Shown here piece after piece: positions 1 to 12,148 of a DNA stretch of 64,000 bases (within the stretch, counting starts at the first letter, position 1; the number at the start of each line of letters is the position of its first letter). Source of the DNA: Tupaia tana. Lineage: Eukaryota > Chordata > Mammalia > Scandentia > Tupaiidae. The position numbers and the translations under genes were made by a program. The stretch covers positions 9,713,626 through 9,777,625 of the forward strand of contig JAKSZU010000008.1 of NCBI GenBank assembly GCA_026018925.1, in the 5' to 3' direction. A model generated the notes under the pieces. It did not search any database. It saw nothing but the letters and a program-made list of their open reading frames with translations, and had not been told where the DNA came from.

Positions 1-125
1 TTAGTTTTTTAATGATGTTGAAGAAGAAAATACATTGTTCAATTGCAGGTATATATTCTTGCTTGGGATACATACTCTGTATCTAACCATGAGGAAACAG
101 CTGACAAACTCAAAACAAAGAGCAC

Positions 126-202
126 TTTCTCACTCCCCATCTCCCTCTCTCTCTTTTTTCTATCCTTACACCCTTCCTTCCTTCCTTCCTTTCTTTTTTC
201 TT
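126..202. repeat. Pyrimidine-rich low-complexity tract
   Basis: Run of CT and TTCC-type repeats on the plus strand inside the intron. Confidence 0.7.
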
Positions 203-639
203 AGGTACTGTGCTCTTCAAAAAATGTCAGAGCCATAAAAGGCAAAGTCTGTGGAAATACTCTATATTAAAGAAAGCTAAATTCTTACAATAACTAAATG
301 CAATAGCTGATCTTAGACTCAATGCTATACAGCAAAGAGAAAAATTCTGTAGTGCACATTAAGATTAGCTATTGAAATTGGAATATGGATTAGAAACAAG
401 CATTGTATCAATGTTAAAATGACTAAAGCTGATTCCTATGGTTCTGTAAGAGAACACCTCTCTTCATAAGAAGTAAACACGCATGTGTTTTAGGGTAAAG
501 GGCCATAATGTGTGCAATTTGTTTTCCAGTAATTGAGAGAGAGAGAGAGAGGTGATAATAGAACAAATGAAGCCAAGTAACAATCTGGGTAAAGGGAATT
601 TAAATATTCAGTGAAGTTGTTTTGTTTTGTTTTTAAGTT

Positions 640-885
640 GTCAAAGAGTGCATGTTCTTTCCAGAGATAGAGAGATGGGGTGGTGGGGGTGGGGAGAGAG
701 AAAACACCCCCAGTGGGGAGTGGTCACACCACAATCCCTTCTCCTTCACGTCTCCATCTTGTCAGGATTCGGGACAGACACACACATACACCTGTCATGT
801 TTCTTAAGCTACCAGGACTAGGATGCAAACCATGGTCAGCCATGTGGGATCCAGCTCCCTTAACTGCTGGGCTACAGGATGGCCC
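640..885 (-). repeat. SINE-A related copy (old subfamily)
   Basis: Read on the minus strand it has a tRNA-like head (box-B-like region near 820-835), the middle block with 'caatcccttctcc' on the plus strand, and a purine-rich tail side near 650-700. It is diverged and belongs to a subgroup whose head ends in 'gatccagctccctta' on the plus strand, also seen at 32079, 55345 and 62155. Confidence 0.75.
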
Positions 886-1105
886 ATTCCATCCCCTTTT
901 ACTTCCCATCCACTTCTCCATTTTTTATCTTTTCTCCTTCCCTCTTTCACTCTTGAATTTGTTTTATAATCGGTGTTGGTGCTGGGTTCCACTGCATAGA
1001 ATTTAATATTCTCATACAATCTTTTGTATCCTAATCTCTAACCCACGATATATAGTAATGAGAGATTTTTTTGCACAGGTCAACAAAAACCCAAAGATCC
1101 CCATG

Positions 1106-1384
1106 GTTTTTTTTGTTTTGTTTTGGTTTTTTTGAGAGGATTTTGCTATAGGGTACGTGCACTCGTCAGACAGACAGAGAGAGACAGAGAGACAGAAAGC
1201 AAGAAATCACCCCTCAGGGGGGATGGCCATGCCACAATCCCTTCTCCTCCATTCTCCTCTCAGGATCTTGGGCATGCACGCACATGCACCCGGCATGAGT
1301 TTTAAGCCACCAGGTCTGGAACTCGAACTGTGGTCAACTACATGGGAGTCCAGCGACATAGCCATGACACTCACTGCTGTTCCC
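1106..1384 (-). repeat. SINE-A, full length, antisense
   Basis: A poly-T start, then the inverted tail, GACA-rich tract, C/G hairpin block and tRNA-like head ending near 1384. Flanks AAAGATCCCCATG (1093-1105) and AAAGGTCCCCGTG (1386-1398) are an imperfect target-site duplication, showing independent retroposition. Confidence 0.9.
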
Positions 1385-1662
1385 TAAAGGTCCCCGTGTT
1401 AAGGTGGCCATTCTGCTGGCTTTATTGGTAGATGGTATCTGAGATGTGACTATTAGGAAATATTCTTTATTAATAATTGTTTTCAAAGTTAGCCTTTCTC
1501 AAGGATGATGTGTAAGAAATAATCATCAGGGTTAAATATTTTTCCCTGTCAATTAGTGTGACCCTTTTCCACAGGAGCTATTTTTCAAGGATCATAGACA
1601 ACAGCCTTCCCTTGTAAAATACTTTTTTTAAAAGAAAAGTATGAATTCCGTCATAAGCTCTT

Positions 1663-1912
1663 GTTTTAGGTTTTTGCCACAGGGCCATGTGCTCTTACCA
1701 GGGAAAGAGACAGTGAGAGACAGAGTGAGAAATCACCCACCTAGAGGGATAGCCACCTCGCAACCCCTTCACCTCCACTATCCTCCTAGGGTTTTGGACA
1801 TGCGCATATACATACCTGGTGTGATTATCAAGTCTCCAGGACCGGTACTTGAACCGTGGTCGGCCACGTGGGAGTCCAGAGCCTCAACTGCTATGCCACT
1901 GTTGGCCTCCCA
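1663..1912 (-). repeat. SINE-A old copy, antisense
   Basis: Tail, GA-rich tract and tRNA-like head are recognisable. Target-site duplication TCATAAGCTCTT lies at 1651-1662 and 1913-1924. Confidence 0.87.
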
Positions 1913-2506
1913 TCATAAGCTCTTAGCAAATGACACATTTTCTATTATTTTCAAAAGCAGGAGGAAGATTATAGCATGACCAGGTTATGATTAATAATAG
2001 ATCCGGTGAAGAAAGTCAGCTGGGCTTTAAAACACACAGGACTACTCCTAGTCGGTAAATCTTGGTACAGTTCATTAAATGAAAGCACCTGGAATGCAAA
2101 TTGACATAATGTTTCAGTGAAAAATGAGTTTCCCAAAGGATCTCCCTCCTAAACGGAGACATGGAGGTTTTAGCCGAGCCCTGTGCATAGCTGGACCAGA
2201 GAGACACTGTGAGACCCGGGCAATAGAGCAGAGAGAAAAGAAAGCCACAGAAACAATTTTTAAAATTTGAAGCCCAACTTTTAAAGGAAATACTAACCAA
2301 ATAGGGCTGACAAAATGATAAAATAGAAGTGGTTTTGAAAGACAATTTAGTAAATCTTTAATGTACATAAGGACCAGAAACAAATGACAGTGAATGACAT
2401 CTCTTCTTTTAAAAGAAAGGCAGTAATTCTTTGCAATCTAAATCATGCATAGTGATTGAATGGATAAATAATAACAATAATAAAATTTAAAAATATTTTG
2501 AGCCAA

Positions 2507-2771
2507 TTTTTTTTTTTTGATAGGTTTTTGCTATAGGGCACGTGTGCTCGCCAGAAAGACCAGAGAGAGACAGAGAGACAGAAAGTGAGAAATCACCCCC
2601 CAGGGGGGGATGGACAGGCTGCAATCCCTTCTCCTCCATTCTCCTCTCGGGATCTTGGGCACACATGCACACATGCCCTGCGTGAGTTTAAGCCACTGGG
2701 TCCGGGACTAGAACCGCAGTCAACTACATGGGAGTCCAGCAACATAGCCATTATGCTAACTGCTGGTCCCT
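2507..2771 (-). repeat. SINE-A, full length, antisense
   Basis: Poly-T, then the standard SINE-A order ending in 'aactgctggtcccta'. The flanking word AGCCAATTTTT on both sides marks the target-site duplication. Confidence 0.9.
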
Positions 2772-3534
2772 AGCCAATTTTTTTAAAAAGAGCATATGGT
2801 AGGTGTATATATAACTTTTCATAATTTGACAAAATGTTTACTAAATTCTATAGACCTTAATTTTTTTCCACTAGCAATTTATAAGACTTTCATTTTTTCT
2901 GCCACAGCCTCAACATGACTGGTTGTGTTGAATCTTTTTATACTGTACCCATTTTAATAGGTATGTAATGGTATTACATTGCTGTTTTCTTGAGATTTTT
3001 CTTATAAACGAATGGCGAACTATTTTCACGTGGTTATTTGGGATTCACATAAGTTCTTTGGTAAAGTCTTTGTTGAAATATTTAGTCCAAGTATCAAATT
3101 GGTGTTTTCCTACAGTAAAGTTGAGAAATTCTTTATATATACTGTTTAATATCCAAACACAACTTTTTCCTCATGTATCTGATTTGCAAATATTTACTAT
3201 TGATTTGTGACTTATGTTCTCTTTCACACAATAGTGTCTTCCAAGGATCATTTCTAAATTTTCATAAAATTTTAAAAAAGAGAGAGAGAAAGAAAGAAAG
3301 GCAATAAGAAGCGCTCCAAAGCTGCAGGAAGAGTATGGGATTACGCAGGACAAACCACATGCCAGGTAGCACAAGAAGCATTGCAAGGAGGCTCTGTGGA
3401 CACCTTTTTTTTCTTTTTAAGAAAGAGGAAGCTCTCTTTGGTGAATGAACTACATTTTTGTCTTCCTTAGCAGCAGAAAGGTAGACCAGCTGGTACTCAA
3501 GTTTCCTGTAATTATGTGTCCCCTTCAACAGTGA

Positions 3535-3660
3535 GACCTCAGAGCTGACAGGGAACCTTGGAGATCACCCACCTTGTAAATGAGGATGCCAGACTAAATG
3601 CTTGCCCAAAGTCACGCAGGTAATAAGTGGCAATGTTCAAACAACAACTCAGTTGTACAC
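3535..3660 (-). repeat. MIR fragment
   Basis: Contains the MIR core in reverse orientation ('gcccaaagtcacgcagg...taataagtggc' on the plus strand). This is an ancient tRNA-derived SINE shared by mammals, heavily diverged. Confidence 0.65.
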
Positions 3661-3966
3661 CCATCCGGTTGCATAAAGCCACCACTTCTGACTGTTTACA
3701 CCAATGCACAAGAAATTAAATCCCACCCCATGTTCAGGACTCGTGCCCTATGCTGGTTGTGAGCCACATTGCCATTAGCTTCATGACTTCTGTGGAGCCT
3801 CAGAGGACAGGTCTGAATGAGGGTCCCCATCAGAAGGTTGAATCCGTTCAAACTCAGAGAAATTAAGAGCCTTGGCAGGGATTGAAGCTAGCCAGTCCCA
3901 AGCTCTCAGCTCAGTGGGACGTGGCTTCCCCGGGGGTGTCACCACATCTCACTTTTGACAGAATGT

Positions 3967-3986
3967 CTTCCTGTTTGTCTTTGTAG
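3967..3986 (+). promoter_or_regulatory. XKR4: Splice acceptor of the XKR4 last exon
   Basis: A pyrimidine-rich tract (cttcctgtttgtctttgtag) ends in AG at 3985-3986. The downstream frame begins with two bases completing a split codon, followed by Phe-Thr-Ala-Ala-Ala-Ser, which matches the family's continuous membrane segment. Confidence 0.9.
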
Positions 3987-4933
3987 GTTTCACAGCAGCA
4001 GCCTCTCTCGTGTCCTTGGCATGGGCCTTGGCCTCTTACCAGAAGGCCCTCCGGGACTCCCGGGATGACAAGAAGCCCATCAGCTACATGGCGGTCATCA
4101 TCCAGTTCTGCTGGCACTTCTTCACCATCGCCGCCAGGGTCATCACCTTCGCCCTGTTCGCCTCGGTGTTCCAGCTGTACTTTGGGATCTTCATCGTCCT
4201 TCACTGGTGCATCATGACCTTCTGGATCGTCCACTGTGAGACAGAATTCTGCATCACCAAATGGGAGGAGATCGTGTTCGACATGGTGGTGGGGATCATC
4301 TATATCTTCAGTTGGTTCAACGTCAAGGAAGGCAGGACACGCTGCAGGCTCTTCATTTACTATTTTGTGATCCTTTTGGAAAACACAGCCTTGAGCGCTC
4401 TCTGGTACCTCTACAAGGCTCCCCAGATCGCAGATGCGTTTGCCATCCCAGCGCTGTGCGTGGTCTTCAGTAGCTTTCTAACTGGCGTTGTTTTTATGCT
4501 GATGTATTATGCCTTCTTCCACCCCAATGGACCCAGATTCGGGCAGTCTCCAAGTTGTGCTTGTGAGGACCCGGTTGCTGCCTTCACTCTGCCTCCGGAA
4601 GTGGCCACGAGCACCCTACGGTCCATCTCCAACAACCGCAGTGTTGCCAGTGACCGCGATCAGAAATTCGCAGAGCGGGATGGGTGCGTACCTGTCTTTC
4701 AGGTGAGGCCCACAGCCCCATCCACCCCATCATCTCGCCCACCACGGATTGAAGAGTCCGTCATTAAAATCGACCTGTTCAGGAATAGGTACCCAGCGTG
4801 GGAGAGACATGTTTTGGACCGAAGCCTCCGAAAGGCCATTTTAGCCTTTGAATGTTCCCCGTCTCCACCAAGGCTGCAGTACAAAGATGACGCCCTCATT
4901 CAGGAGCGGCTGGAGTATGAAACCACTTTATAA
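3987..4933 (+). CDS. XKR4: XK-related protein 4, last coding exon (partial gene)
   Basis: This exon encodes the C-terminal half (about 314 residues plus a split codon) of XKR4, a plasma-membrane protein of the XK family. In other mammals XKR4 is one of the caspase-activated scramblases that expose phosphatidylserine on dying cells. Visible features, counting from Phe at 3989: a hydrophobic segment at 1-17, a long hydrophobic block at about 33-80 (at least two membrane spans), spans at about 94-111, 117-139 and 149-175, then a hydrophilic tail of about 140 residues with a Pro/Ser/Thr-rich stretch and the ending LEYETTL. The tail holds a SVIKID sequence; an aspartate here could be a caspase site, but that is inference. 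The frame is open from the splice acceptor to TAA at 4931-4933. There is no Met near the exon start, so translation begins in upstream exons outside the window. Assignment to XKR4 rather than XKR6 or XKR7 rests on remembered tail sequence. No damage is seen. Confidence 0.95.
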
Positions 4934-5312
4934 AACAGGACTTGCAGGAGCCGTGAAGTCCAGATGGAAGGGTGACAGCAAGGTTGTGGTGACAATGACA
5001 CTTCATCCTAGAGAAGGGCAACGAGCCATGCTAGTCTTCATCTGTCGGCCACCGGGATCCCGTCTGATCCTGTGTCAGTAGACTGCCTGCTGGTGGCTCT
5101 CTTCCAAACCAGCAGTGCCCCGGCATCTCCAGCGCCCCCTGAAGGAAGGGCGGGATGGCTTAGTTCGATTCCAACTCCTCGTTGCTACCAAACTCCTCCT
5201 GCAGTCTCAGAGCGCTCCCACCAGAGGGTACTATGAGAACAGAAAATCTTGCCTCCAATCACTAGGGTGTTTTGATGGAGTTAACTGATGTTTGCATAAA
5301 AATATATTCAGT

Positions 5313-5349
5313 CATACACACACATGTACACGCTAACACACACAAATAA
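5313..5349. repeat. CA-rich simple repeat
   Basis: Interrupted CA/ACAC run in the XKR4 3' UTR region. Confidence 0.6.
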
Positions 5350-5788
5350 CACCCGACTTCTGTCAAAATAGCTTAGGTGATTTTTTTTTCTTGATGCAAA
5401 GCTTTGATTTCCACAGAAATATAAAAGCAAAGAGAAAGAATACATCCCTCAAGACCCCAGGAAAAAAACAGCAACGAAAAATAGTACTGCTTCAAAAAGA
5501 ATTCATAACCCATTTTGTCATTTAGAAACCAACATCATGTGTGGAAAAGTCTTTCCAACGGATGGCAAGTTCAAGTGTGTTTACACGTGCGTTAGCATTC
5601 ACGACGTGGTTCGTTTTCCACACGTTGCAGGGTTTGTCTTTCTCATTTTAAGTTTTCAGTTGAGAACATCCTTGATGACAGAAATCCTATGCAGCACATG
5701 TACAGCTTTTGACAGGACCAAGGAGCTCGATAACTTTGTGATGTAAATTAAATGATAATCGTGATTCAGTATTCGGTTTCACAAATTT

Positions 5789-5794
5789 AATAAA
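5789..5794 (+). terminator. XKR4: Candidate proximal poly(A) signal of XKR4
   Basis: Canonical AATAAA about 0.86 kb after the stop codon. Further AATAAA motifs at 6071-6076 and 6470-6475 are equally possible, so this is only one of several candidate short 3' ends. Confidence 0.35.
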
Positions 5795-8146
5795 TATGGA
5801 AAGAGGAAGTGGGGGGGAAAAAAGGAAAAGGAAGAGTCTGATTCCCAGGCATGTGCAGACCCCACTGGGATGTCAGGGCAGAGCATCAAGCTATGACCAC
5901 AGCTGTTTCCAGATGTGGAAAGCATGGCTCTATGTGAGCAAAGGCGGGCAATTCCAGAAGACCCCCTGCCACTCCTATCTAGTGCCAAACACCATCAACA
6001 GGACTGACATGGAAGCCCCAGACAACTGAGAATGAGTGGGTTGAGCCCCCCACCCCCAAGCAGATGAGAGAATAAACAATCAAGTTTTCCATTGTGTACA
6101 GATTCCCCACCTTCCTCTAATCCCAGGTCAAAGTGATATGTCTTTTAGAGGCTCGGGGACACTTTTTAGTAAGTATGAGCAGACAAACACAGTGAATATG
6201 TGATGAGAAAACCCTTCTGAACTGATCGAGGGCTTGTTACTATATCCAGCTAAGATGTGTAATTGAGTCATCTGTAAAGTCGCACTTTGACAACAAGCTT
6301 CTGGGTTTAAAATACCTCCGTACAGCAAGTAAACGTCCCTGCTTTCTGTTCTCAGTGTCCTCGGTCATGGTGCTTTTCGTTGCATTAAAAGTGCCGGTCA
6401 AACTTTGATAGTATTTTTTTATAGTTGGTGCAGAGTGGAATAACTCATGGATTATTTCAATATTTTTGTAATAAAAAATAGGGTATACACGTAGAGCATC
6501 ATCACTTTTTTTATAGACCTGGAATCGCTTAAAATACTTTAAGCATCATAATTCTTTGGGATGTCAGAAACTGGTCCACAAATTCCATCAGCCTGCCTCT
6601 GCAGATTGAAAACACCTGTCTCTTGCGAGATCACCCTACTTTGCAAGTTGGTGCCCCCAGGAACCTGGCCAGGGGTGCTATCAAACCATTCAGGTGAAGA
6701 GAGAATCAGCTTAACTAGAAAGGGCTTGTCAAGACTGGCCAATGTTTCCCAGGAAATCAAAGATAGAAATGATTACTTTCATCCATCCATTATAACAAAC
6801 CTGACCACAGTGGAAGATGTCTTAAACTTCCTTCCCTGATATTTTCTTAACCCAACTGATATGTTAAATATTAGTTAACTCACTAAAAAATGGGGTGCGG
6901 GGAGTCCACTGAACTTAATTGTTTGGTAATTTGGACTGTCCAGTTCACTTAAAATGGTCCAGCGTAGCCACCACCTGTGTTGGGTGTGCCACCCAGAGAC
7001 CGTTGTCCCCTGCTGACATCCATGGGAAGTAACAGAGGGCTCAACCAAGGACTTCTTTTGGTACGAAGCCCCGAAGCAATTTTTTAAAATAAATAATTTT
7101 TGTATAGAAGACTTCCTAGTTCTGCAGGATTTGATCCTCCAATCAAGAGTTCCACTCAAAAATAGTAATTTTTTGTTGGGATGTGGAAAGATTCCCTAGC
7201 CACCAGTAAAGGCCCAGAAGGATGCTCTTCTTATCAGCTAATGGCAAAAACATTCCACCCCCTACTGTAGAAGGAAAAGATGATTATTTTGGCAAATTCT
7301 TCACTTTTATGCAGAACCGTGAGTTATTAACTACTTTATTTCCAAGACAACTTTTAACTGAGGATCTTTGGAAATTGAATCTCTCAGTTGAACCATATCT
7401 TTGAATCCATGAATAAATAACAGATTACAGAGTAATAGTGTCAATCAACACAAACCCGACAGGTCCCATCATTCTTCAACCATGTAAGTTCTAAGTTATT
7501 TCTCAAATTGATGCATCATTTCACATGTTAAGAGTCAAAACGAGTACTATGTAAATAAAAAATGTACTGTACTATGCTTTGCCTTAGACGGGCAGTGAGG
7601 GGTGTAAAACTTTTATTTTTCAAGGATTTCCCAAATACTATACATACTTTGTTATCCAACATACTTGAGGATTATGACATTCTAGCTAGTCATGAATTTG
7701 TGTTAAGGAAATGAAATATCTACCCTGTTACAACCTTCAAAAGATTACAAGAAGAAAAGGACTCGCTTCGGAGGGAAATTGTGATCTACTCTTGTTTTCC
7801 TAATTGAAAAGGCGCTACACTGCTGTCAGACTGTGGTGGTAATGCCAACTTTGTTAGTTTCCTGAGGCACAGATAATAGAGAGTTTACAGTATTAGAATT
7901 TACAGAGACATTGTCCATGTACATAGGAACAAAGTTTGATTTTTGCATTTGGATTTGAATTCTAAGATTTAATTTGCAATTGGCCATTAAACTCTCCTCA
8001 GAGAGTAACTGGAAACTCTCCAAAGGATGGGTGGTGGTTAGAACACAAATCAGAACCTCTGGGTTCCTCTTCCGTAAGCCCCTGTGCCTCTGATACCACT
8101 AAGAAGGAGTCTGCTGTTAGGATTCACTTTTTGCATAGAATTCTGA

Positions 8147-8375
8147 TTTTTTTTTTTTAATTTGCTAGCAGGCATATACCCTCACTGAAGAGAGGCACAC
8201 AGAGGGAGAAGGATCTTGGTCACTCCATAATCCCTTCTCCATCTCTCTCTTTTCAGGATTCTGGGCATATACCTATGTTCTTGGTGTGTTTTTCCAGGGT
8301 CTGGGTCTGGGCCTCGAACCGCACTGTTGGCCATGTGGGATCCAGATGCCTTAACCACCATGTCATTGAACAGTC
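8147..8375 (-). repeat. SINE-A related copy (old), antisense
   Basis: Poly-T at 8147 onward, purine tract, 'ataatcccttctcc' block and tRNA-like head with 'cctcgaaccgcac' (inverted box B). The word AGAATT on both flanks may be a residual duplication. Confidence 0.75.
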
Positions 8376-8692
8376 CAGAATTACAAAAGCTTTAAAGGAA
8401 AAATATTATATTTTTGTTTACTTTCGAGCAAGTATATCTGAGTGAAATCATATTTTAAAAATATATCTCTTAACTATACTGAGACTTTAAATATTTTTTG
8501 AAACAAAAAATGTTTCTTGTAACAAAGTTTGGAGTCCCCAAGATGACTTCACACCTTTACCTTGCCCTGCTCAACTAGTGTGCTGTCTAGTTCAGGAACA
8601 TGGGCTTTGCAGACACTCAGTCACTATTCATCTATAATGGATGCTGTCAACCCAACAAAGGAAATATATTTTCCTACTTACGTGATGAGAAT

Positions 8693-8829
8693 TATGAGAG
8701 CACTTCAGAAATTTCGTGGAAAAATGGAATTAAAGGACAAGTTTATTTTGGTGCAAAATTTTTTTAAATCTATGCATAATTTTTTCATAATACATATATT
8801 CAGTGAACTTTTTGAAGGCCCTCTCATAT
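8693..8829. mobile_element. Mariner-type MITE, about 137 bp
   Basis: Terminal inverted repeats begin 'tatgagagcacttcag' on the left and the right end inverts to 'atatgagagggccttc'. The inside is AT-rich and non-coding, with 'ttggtgcaaaatttttt' in the middle. Related copies are at 37939-38599 and 55206-55340, so this is a repeated family with TA targets. Confidence 0.7.
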
Positions 8830-9020
8830 GTATTTTATGTATTAGCAAAAGATAAAATACAAAGATAATCTGAATATGAAAGTAAAATGAGGAATTAATG
8901 GTTAATTTCTAAATGCCCAATTAATTTTGCTCTATGAGTAAATGAAGTGCTAGCATTGGCCACTTAAAATGAGTGGGAATAAGTAAAATCTCAATGACTG
9001 CTTTTTTAAAAAATCATATG

Positions 9021-9075
9021 TATTGGGTCATCAGGAAAATCATGATGGATTTTGACTTTCCTGATGACCTACTAT
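9021..9075. mobile_element. Miniature palindromic TA-flanked element
   Basis: Arms 'tattgggtcatcaggaaaat' and (inverted) 'tagtaggtcatcaggaaag' surround a loop of a few bases, giving an approximately 53-bp hairpin. The same arms occur at 43253-43278 and 50056-50080 around an L1, so it is a repeat family, most like a Tc1/mariner MITE remnant. Confidence 0.6.
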
Positions 9076-9082
9076 GTATATA

Positions 9083-9135
9083 TGTCTGTCTGTCTGTCTG
9101 TGTCTGTGCGTGCATGTATATAGATAGGTAGATAC
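9083..9135. repeat. TGTC / TAGA simple repeats
   Basis: Tandem TGTC units followed by TG and TAGA-type units. Confidence 0.75.
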
Positions 9136-9161
9136 ACTTCCCAATTGAAGTACTGAGATGA

Positions 9162-9405
9162 GGGGCCAGCAGGTGGCATGGAGGTTAAGGCACTGGATCC
9201 CACAGGGCCAACCACATGATTTGAGTCTCGGACTTAGTGGCTTGAAAACTATGTATGTACGCGTGTCCAAAATCCCGAGAGGAGAAGGATTGTGTCATTG
9301 CCACCCCCTGCTCAGGGGATGATTTCTCACTTTCCATCTCTCTCTCACTCTGTTTCTGTCTCTGTCTGGCCAGCGCACACACCTTATAGTCAAACAAAGC
9401 AAACA
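9162..9405 (+). repeat. SINE-A old copy, sense
   Basis: Starts with 'ggggccagcaggtggcatgg' and contains a box-B-like 'gatttgagtct', the C/G block, the CT-rich tract and the tail 'cagcgcacacaccttatag' before an A-rich end. Confidence 0.85.
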
Positions 9406-10136
9406 AAAAAAGGAACAAGATTTGAAGAACAAAGCATATACTGCCTGTCCATGTGTATGAAGTGACATGTGGCCGACGTGTGAACTTGTAGATGCTGTTT
9501 CTGTTCATCTTTGTTCAGAATCAATCCAAGTTTCCAGTCCCTGGTCATACGACATGAGCACACGTGAACGCCATCTGGAAACACCCAGACACAATTCGGC
9601 GCGTCCTAGCTGGAATGAGCTTCATACTGCCAGAGGAGCTCCTCTTCTGAAGCAGCCGAACAGAGGAGCTTTGTGTCATTTCAATTTCTTTCTCTGAACA
9701 GATTCACTTGAGCGAAGAAAACCCCCAATGTCCTTATCAGAACTGTGAGAGGTTACACATTTGCTGTTAAATGTACCAAATGCCATTGAGTGGAAACAAG
9801 CCCTGACACAATGTTTAGACAAGAATTCAGAGATTTTTTCCTAATGAACCATTTTCTAGATTAAGTATATGCTCCCTTGCTCTCTCGTCATTGCATTAGC
9901 CATGGCTGTTTCTATATAAAGCATGGATGGGCGCCTGGGTTTTCACGTTTCTAAGGAGACTTCCTTAAAGCCTTTTTGAGAATAGCTCAGACGGGCTTTC
10001 AGAATATAGCTCCGAGGACTGCTGAAGCACTGGGTGAACACGCAGTGGGCCTGAGATGGTTATTTCTGTCCTTGCGGTGGTAAAAGCACATCAGCTCACG
10101 GTCCTCCATCTCGGCCATCTTAGGTATGTGCATGTC

Positions 10137-10245
10137 TTTAGAGACGGGGTCTCCCTGTGTTGCTCAGGCTGGCCTCGAACTCACAATCCTCCTGCCTCCA
10201 TCTTCTGAGTAGCTGGGACTGTAGGTGCATGCCACCACACCCTGG
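10137..10245 (-). repeat. 7SL-derived SINE monomer (FLAM/Tu-like)
   Basis: On the minus strand it reads like the left Alu monomer: 'gtggtggcatgcacctacag', 'cccagctactcagaag', 'gaggcaggaggatt', 'ttcgaggccagcctgagc' and 'agaccccgtctctaaa'. The element is a single monomer, not an Alu dimer. 7SL-derived SINEs are limited to Euarchontoglires, so it helps place the organism. Confidence 0.85.
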
Positions 10246-10286
10246 TGAGCCATCCTACTTCACTCTAGAAAACATCGGGTCATCAG

Positions 10287-10530
10287 AGAGGTTTTTGCTA
10301 TAGGGCGCGTGCGCTCGCCAGACAGACAGAGACAGAGAGACAGAAAGCGAAAAATCACCCCCCAGGGGGGATGGTCATGCCGCAATCCCTTCTCCTCCAT
10401 TCTCCTCTCGGGATCTTGGGCACACACACACACGCCCGGTATGAGTTTTAAGCCACCGGGTCCAGGATGCGAACCATGGTCGACTACATGGGAGTCCAGT
10501 GACATAGCCATTATGCTAACTGCTGGGCCC
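10287..10530 (-). repeat. SINE-A, antisense, no poly(A) tail
   Basis: Starts directly with 'gaggtttttgctatagggcg' without a poly-T run, then the complete body and head to 'aactgctgggccc'. High similarity to the youngest copies suggests a recent insertion that lost its tail or integrated without one. Confidence 0.88.
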
Positions 10531-11359
10531 TCATGGTGCATTTTTGCATGGAAAACTATGTCATGATTTTCTTGACAACCTCATAAGATGATTGCTCCTC
10601 CTGATACTTGAGTGATAGAAAACGGCTGTTTCGCTCTATCCTTGAGTCTCTCATCTTGACTTGAACACCTGAGTGGCATCCCCCGTCCTCACTCCAGCGC
10701 CTGTGCAGAAGCGTCAGACCACTGCACGGCTCTCTCTGTCAACGTCCTTCTTACCTAGTGGCTGTCCTAAACATGGGCACAGGGGAAGATTCTCAACGTG
10801 CACCCTGATCGACAGCCCCAGCAGTATCATTACTCATTCTAAAGTGAAACTGCCGAATGTGGGTGGAATTGTATAAAAACATAATGAGCCATTTAATTTT
10901 GCTAATTGTAGCAATTAGGCTAGCTCGCCAGCAGCCCTGCTCTCCTAGCAGCAAGCCAAATGGAAGACGTGGCAAACCGCCATCCGCCCACAGAAATGAG
11001 GGGTTCAGGAACTCTCCCTGGAGTGTTCGAGGTGTCATGTTGCTTACTATCCAGCGGAGGTTCTTTCTCTAGATTTCACGGAGAAAAAAACAAGATCCGA
11101 CTTTTGTTACATGGCCTGCAGTGATCTAGCCCAGAGACGTAGAACTTCAGCCAGTCTGGTGGCCTATGTTCTGCTAAGTAAGGCGTGGCTTAATGTCCCT
11201 GAAAAGAATCAGAATGTCTAAACATTTTGCTCAAATATTTCCATACTGTACTGACACAGCCTAAGTAAGAAACAAACTGGTTTGTTTCATCAAAATTTGT
11301 GCTTTGGTTATTTTATTTGCCCCTACATTTTCTTGCAGTTCCTTTCACACGGAAATTTA

Positions 11360-11555
11360 TCATGATTAAGAGCTTAGCATGCATGTGCCCGGTGCTGTGC
11401 TAACACCTTGATCGATGTGATCTAATTTAGGCCTCCTAGCCATCCATGAGGTAAGCATAATTTACAGGAGGTAACACTTCAGCTCGGAGATATGAAGCAA
11501 ATTGTCAACGTTTCCACAGCTGGGGAACTAGGATGCTGAGAGTTGAGCACAGCTT
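11360..11555 (-). repeat. MIR element
   Basis: Reverse-orientation MIR: 'tgtgcccggtgctgtgctaa', 'tccatgaggtaagcataatt' and 'cacagctggggaactagga' follow the order of the inverted MIR consensus. Confidence 0.7.
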
Positions 11556-11962
11556 TTAGAAACTGCAATGCCTCCCAGAAAACAAACGATGATGCCACCA
11601 TATCCATTCCAGATTAGGCAGTTCTTCTGAAGTAACGGAATTATGGTCTGATGATCAAACTTTTCAAAGAAAATTTTATTGAAAAGTCAGAAATGGTTTT
11701 CAAAGTGAAAAGTTAAAAATAAAACAGTCAATGATGAGGACTGAAAGTCTCGGTTACCTGTAAAGTTTACTGTGACTCTCCTGTGTAGTAGGCAGATCAT
11801 GGTTATTTTTCTTCATCTTCTTCTGTGGCTCTGCTCGGCACCACATTAAGCAATAAGTATAAATTAACTGATGCTTCTTCTCTTGTATTCTATACGTGCA
11901 TACTACTGTCATCCAGCCAATCAGATTGGCAATAACTAACTCCATTACTAACCATGACATTC

Positions 11963-11968
<6 letters not shown>

Positions 11969-11999
<31 letters not shown>

Positions 12000-12018
12000 A
12001 AGGAAAGAGAAAGAGAGA
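11969..12018. repeat. GA microsatellite, purine-rich
   Basis: About 13 GA units followed by GGAA and GAAA-type units. Confidence 0.85.
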
Positions 12019-12148
12019 TCTAAAAAATCTTTGAAGTGATATTATGTTCATAATTTAAAGTAATTATATTTCACCGCCATATTTTTACCTACATTTTATA
12101 TAACAGCTTTCAAGTCATAGGATTTAATATTTAAGAGAATTACATTTA

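Larger units (their letters stand above)
1..3986 (+). other. XKR4: 3' part of an intron (probable last intron of XKR4)
   Basis: The sequence upstream of the XKR4 exon has no recognisable coding exon. It is AT-rich, carries four antisense SINEs and one MIR, and ends in a pyrimidine-rich tract and AG at 3985-3986. Stretches between the repeats (for example 1-639, 1925-2500 and 2785-3530) show nothing I can name beyond simple runs. XKR4 is known as a three-exon gene with very long introns, so this is most likely intron 2. The upstream exons are outside the window. Confidence 0.8.

Noticed and set aside
3911..4234. 107-codon minus-strand frame over the XKR4 exon
   Set aside because: A shadow of the XKR4 coding sequence, with acidic low-complexity composition typical of an antisense reading.
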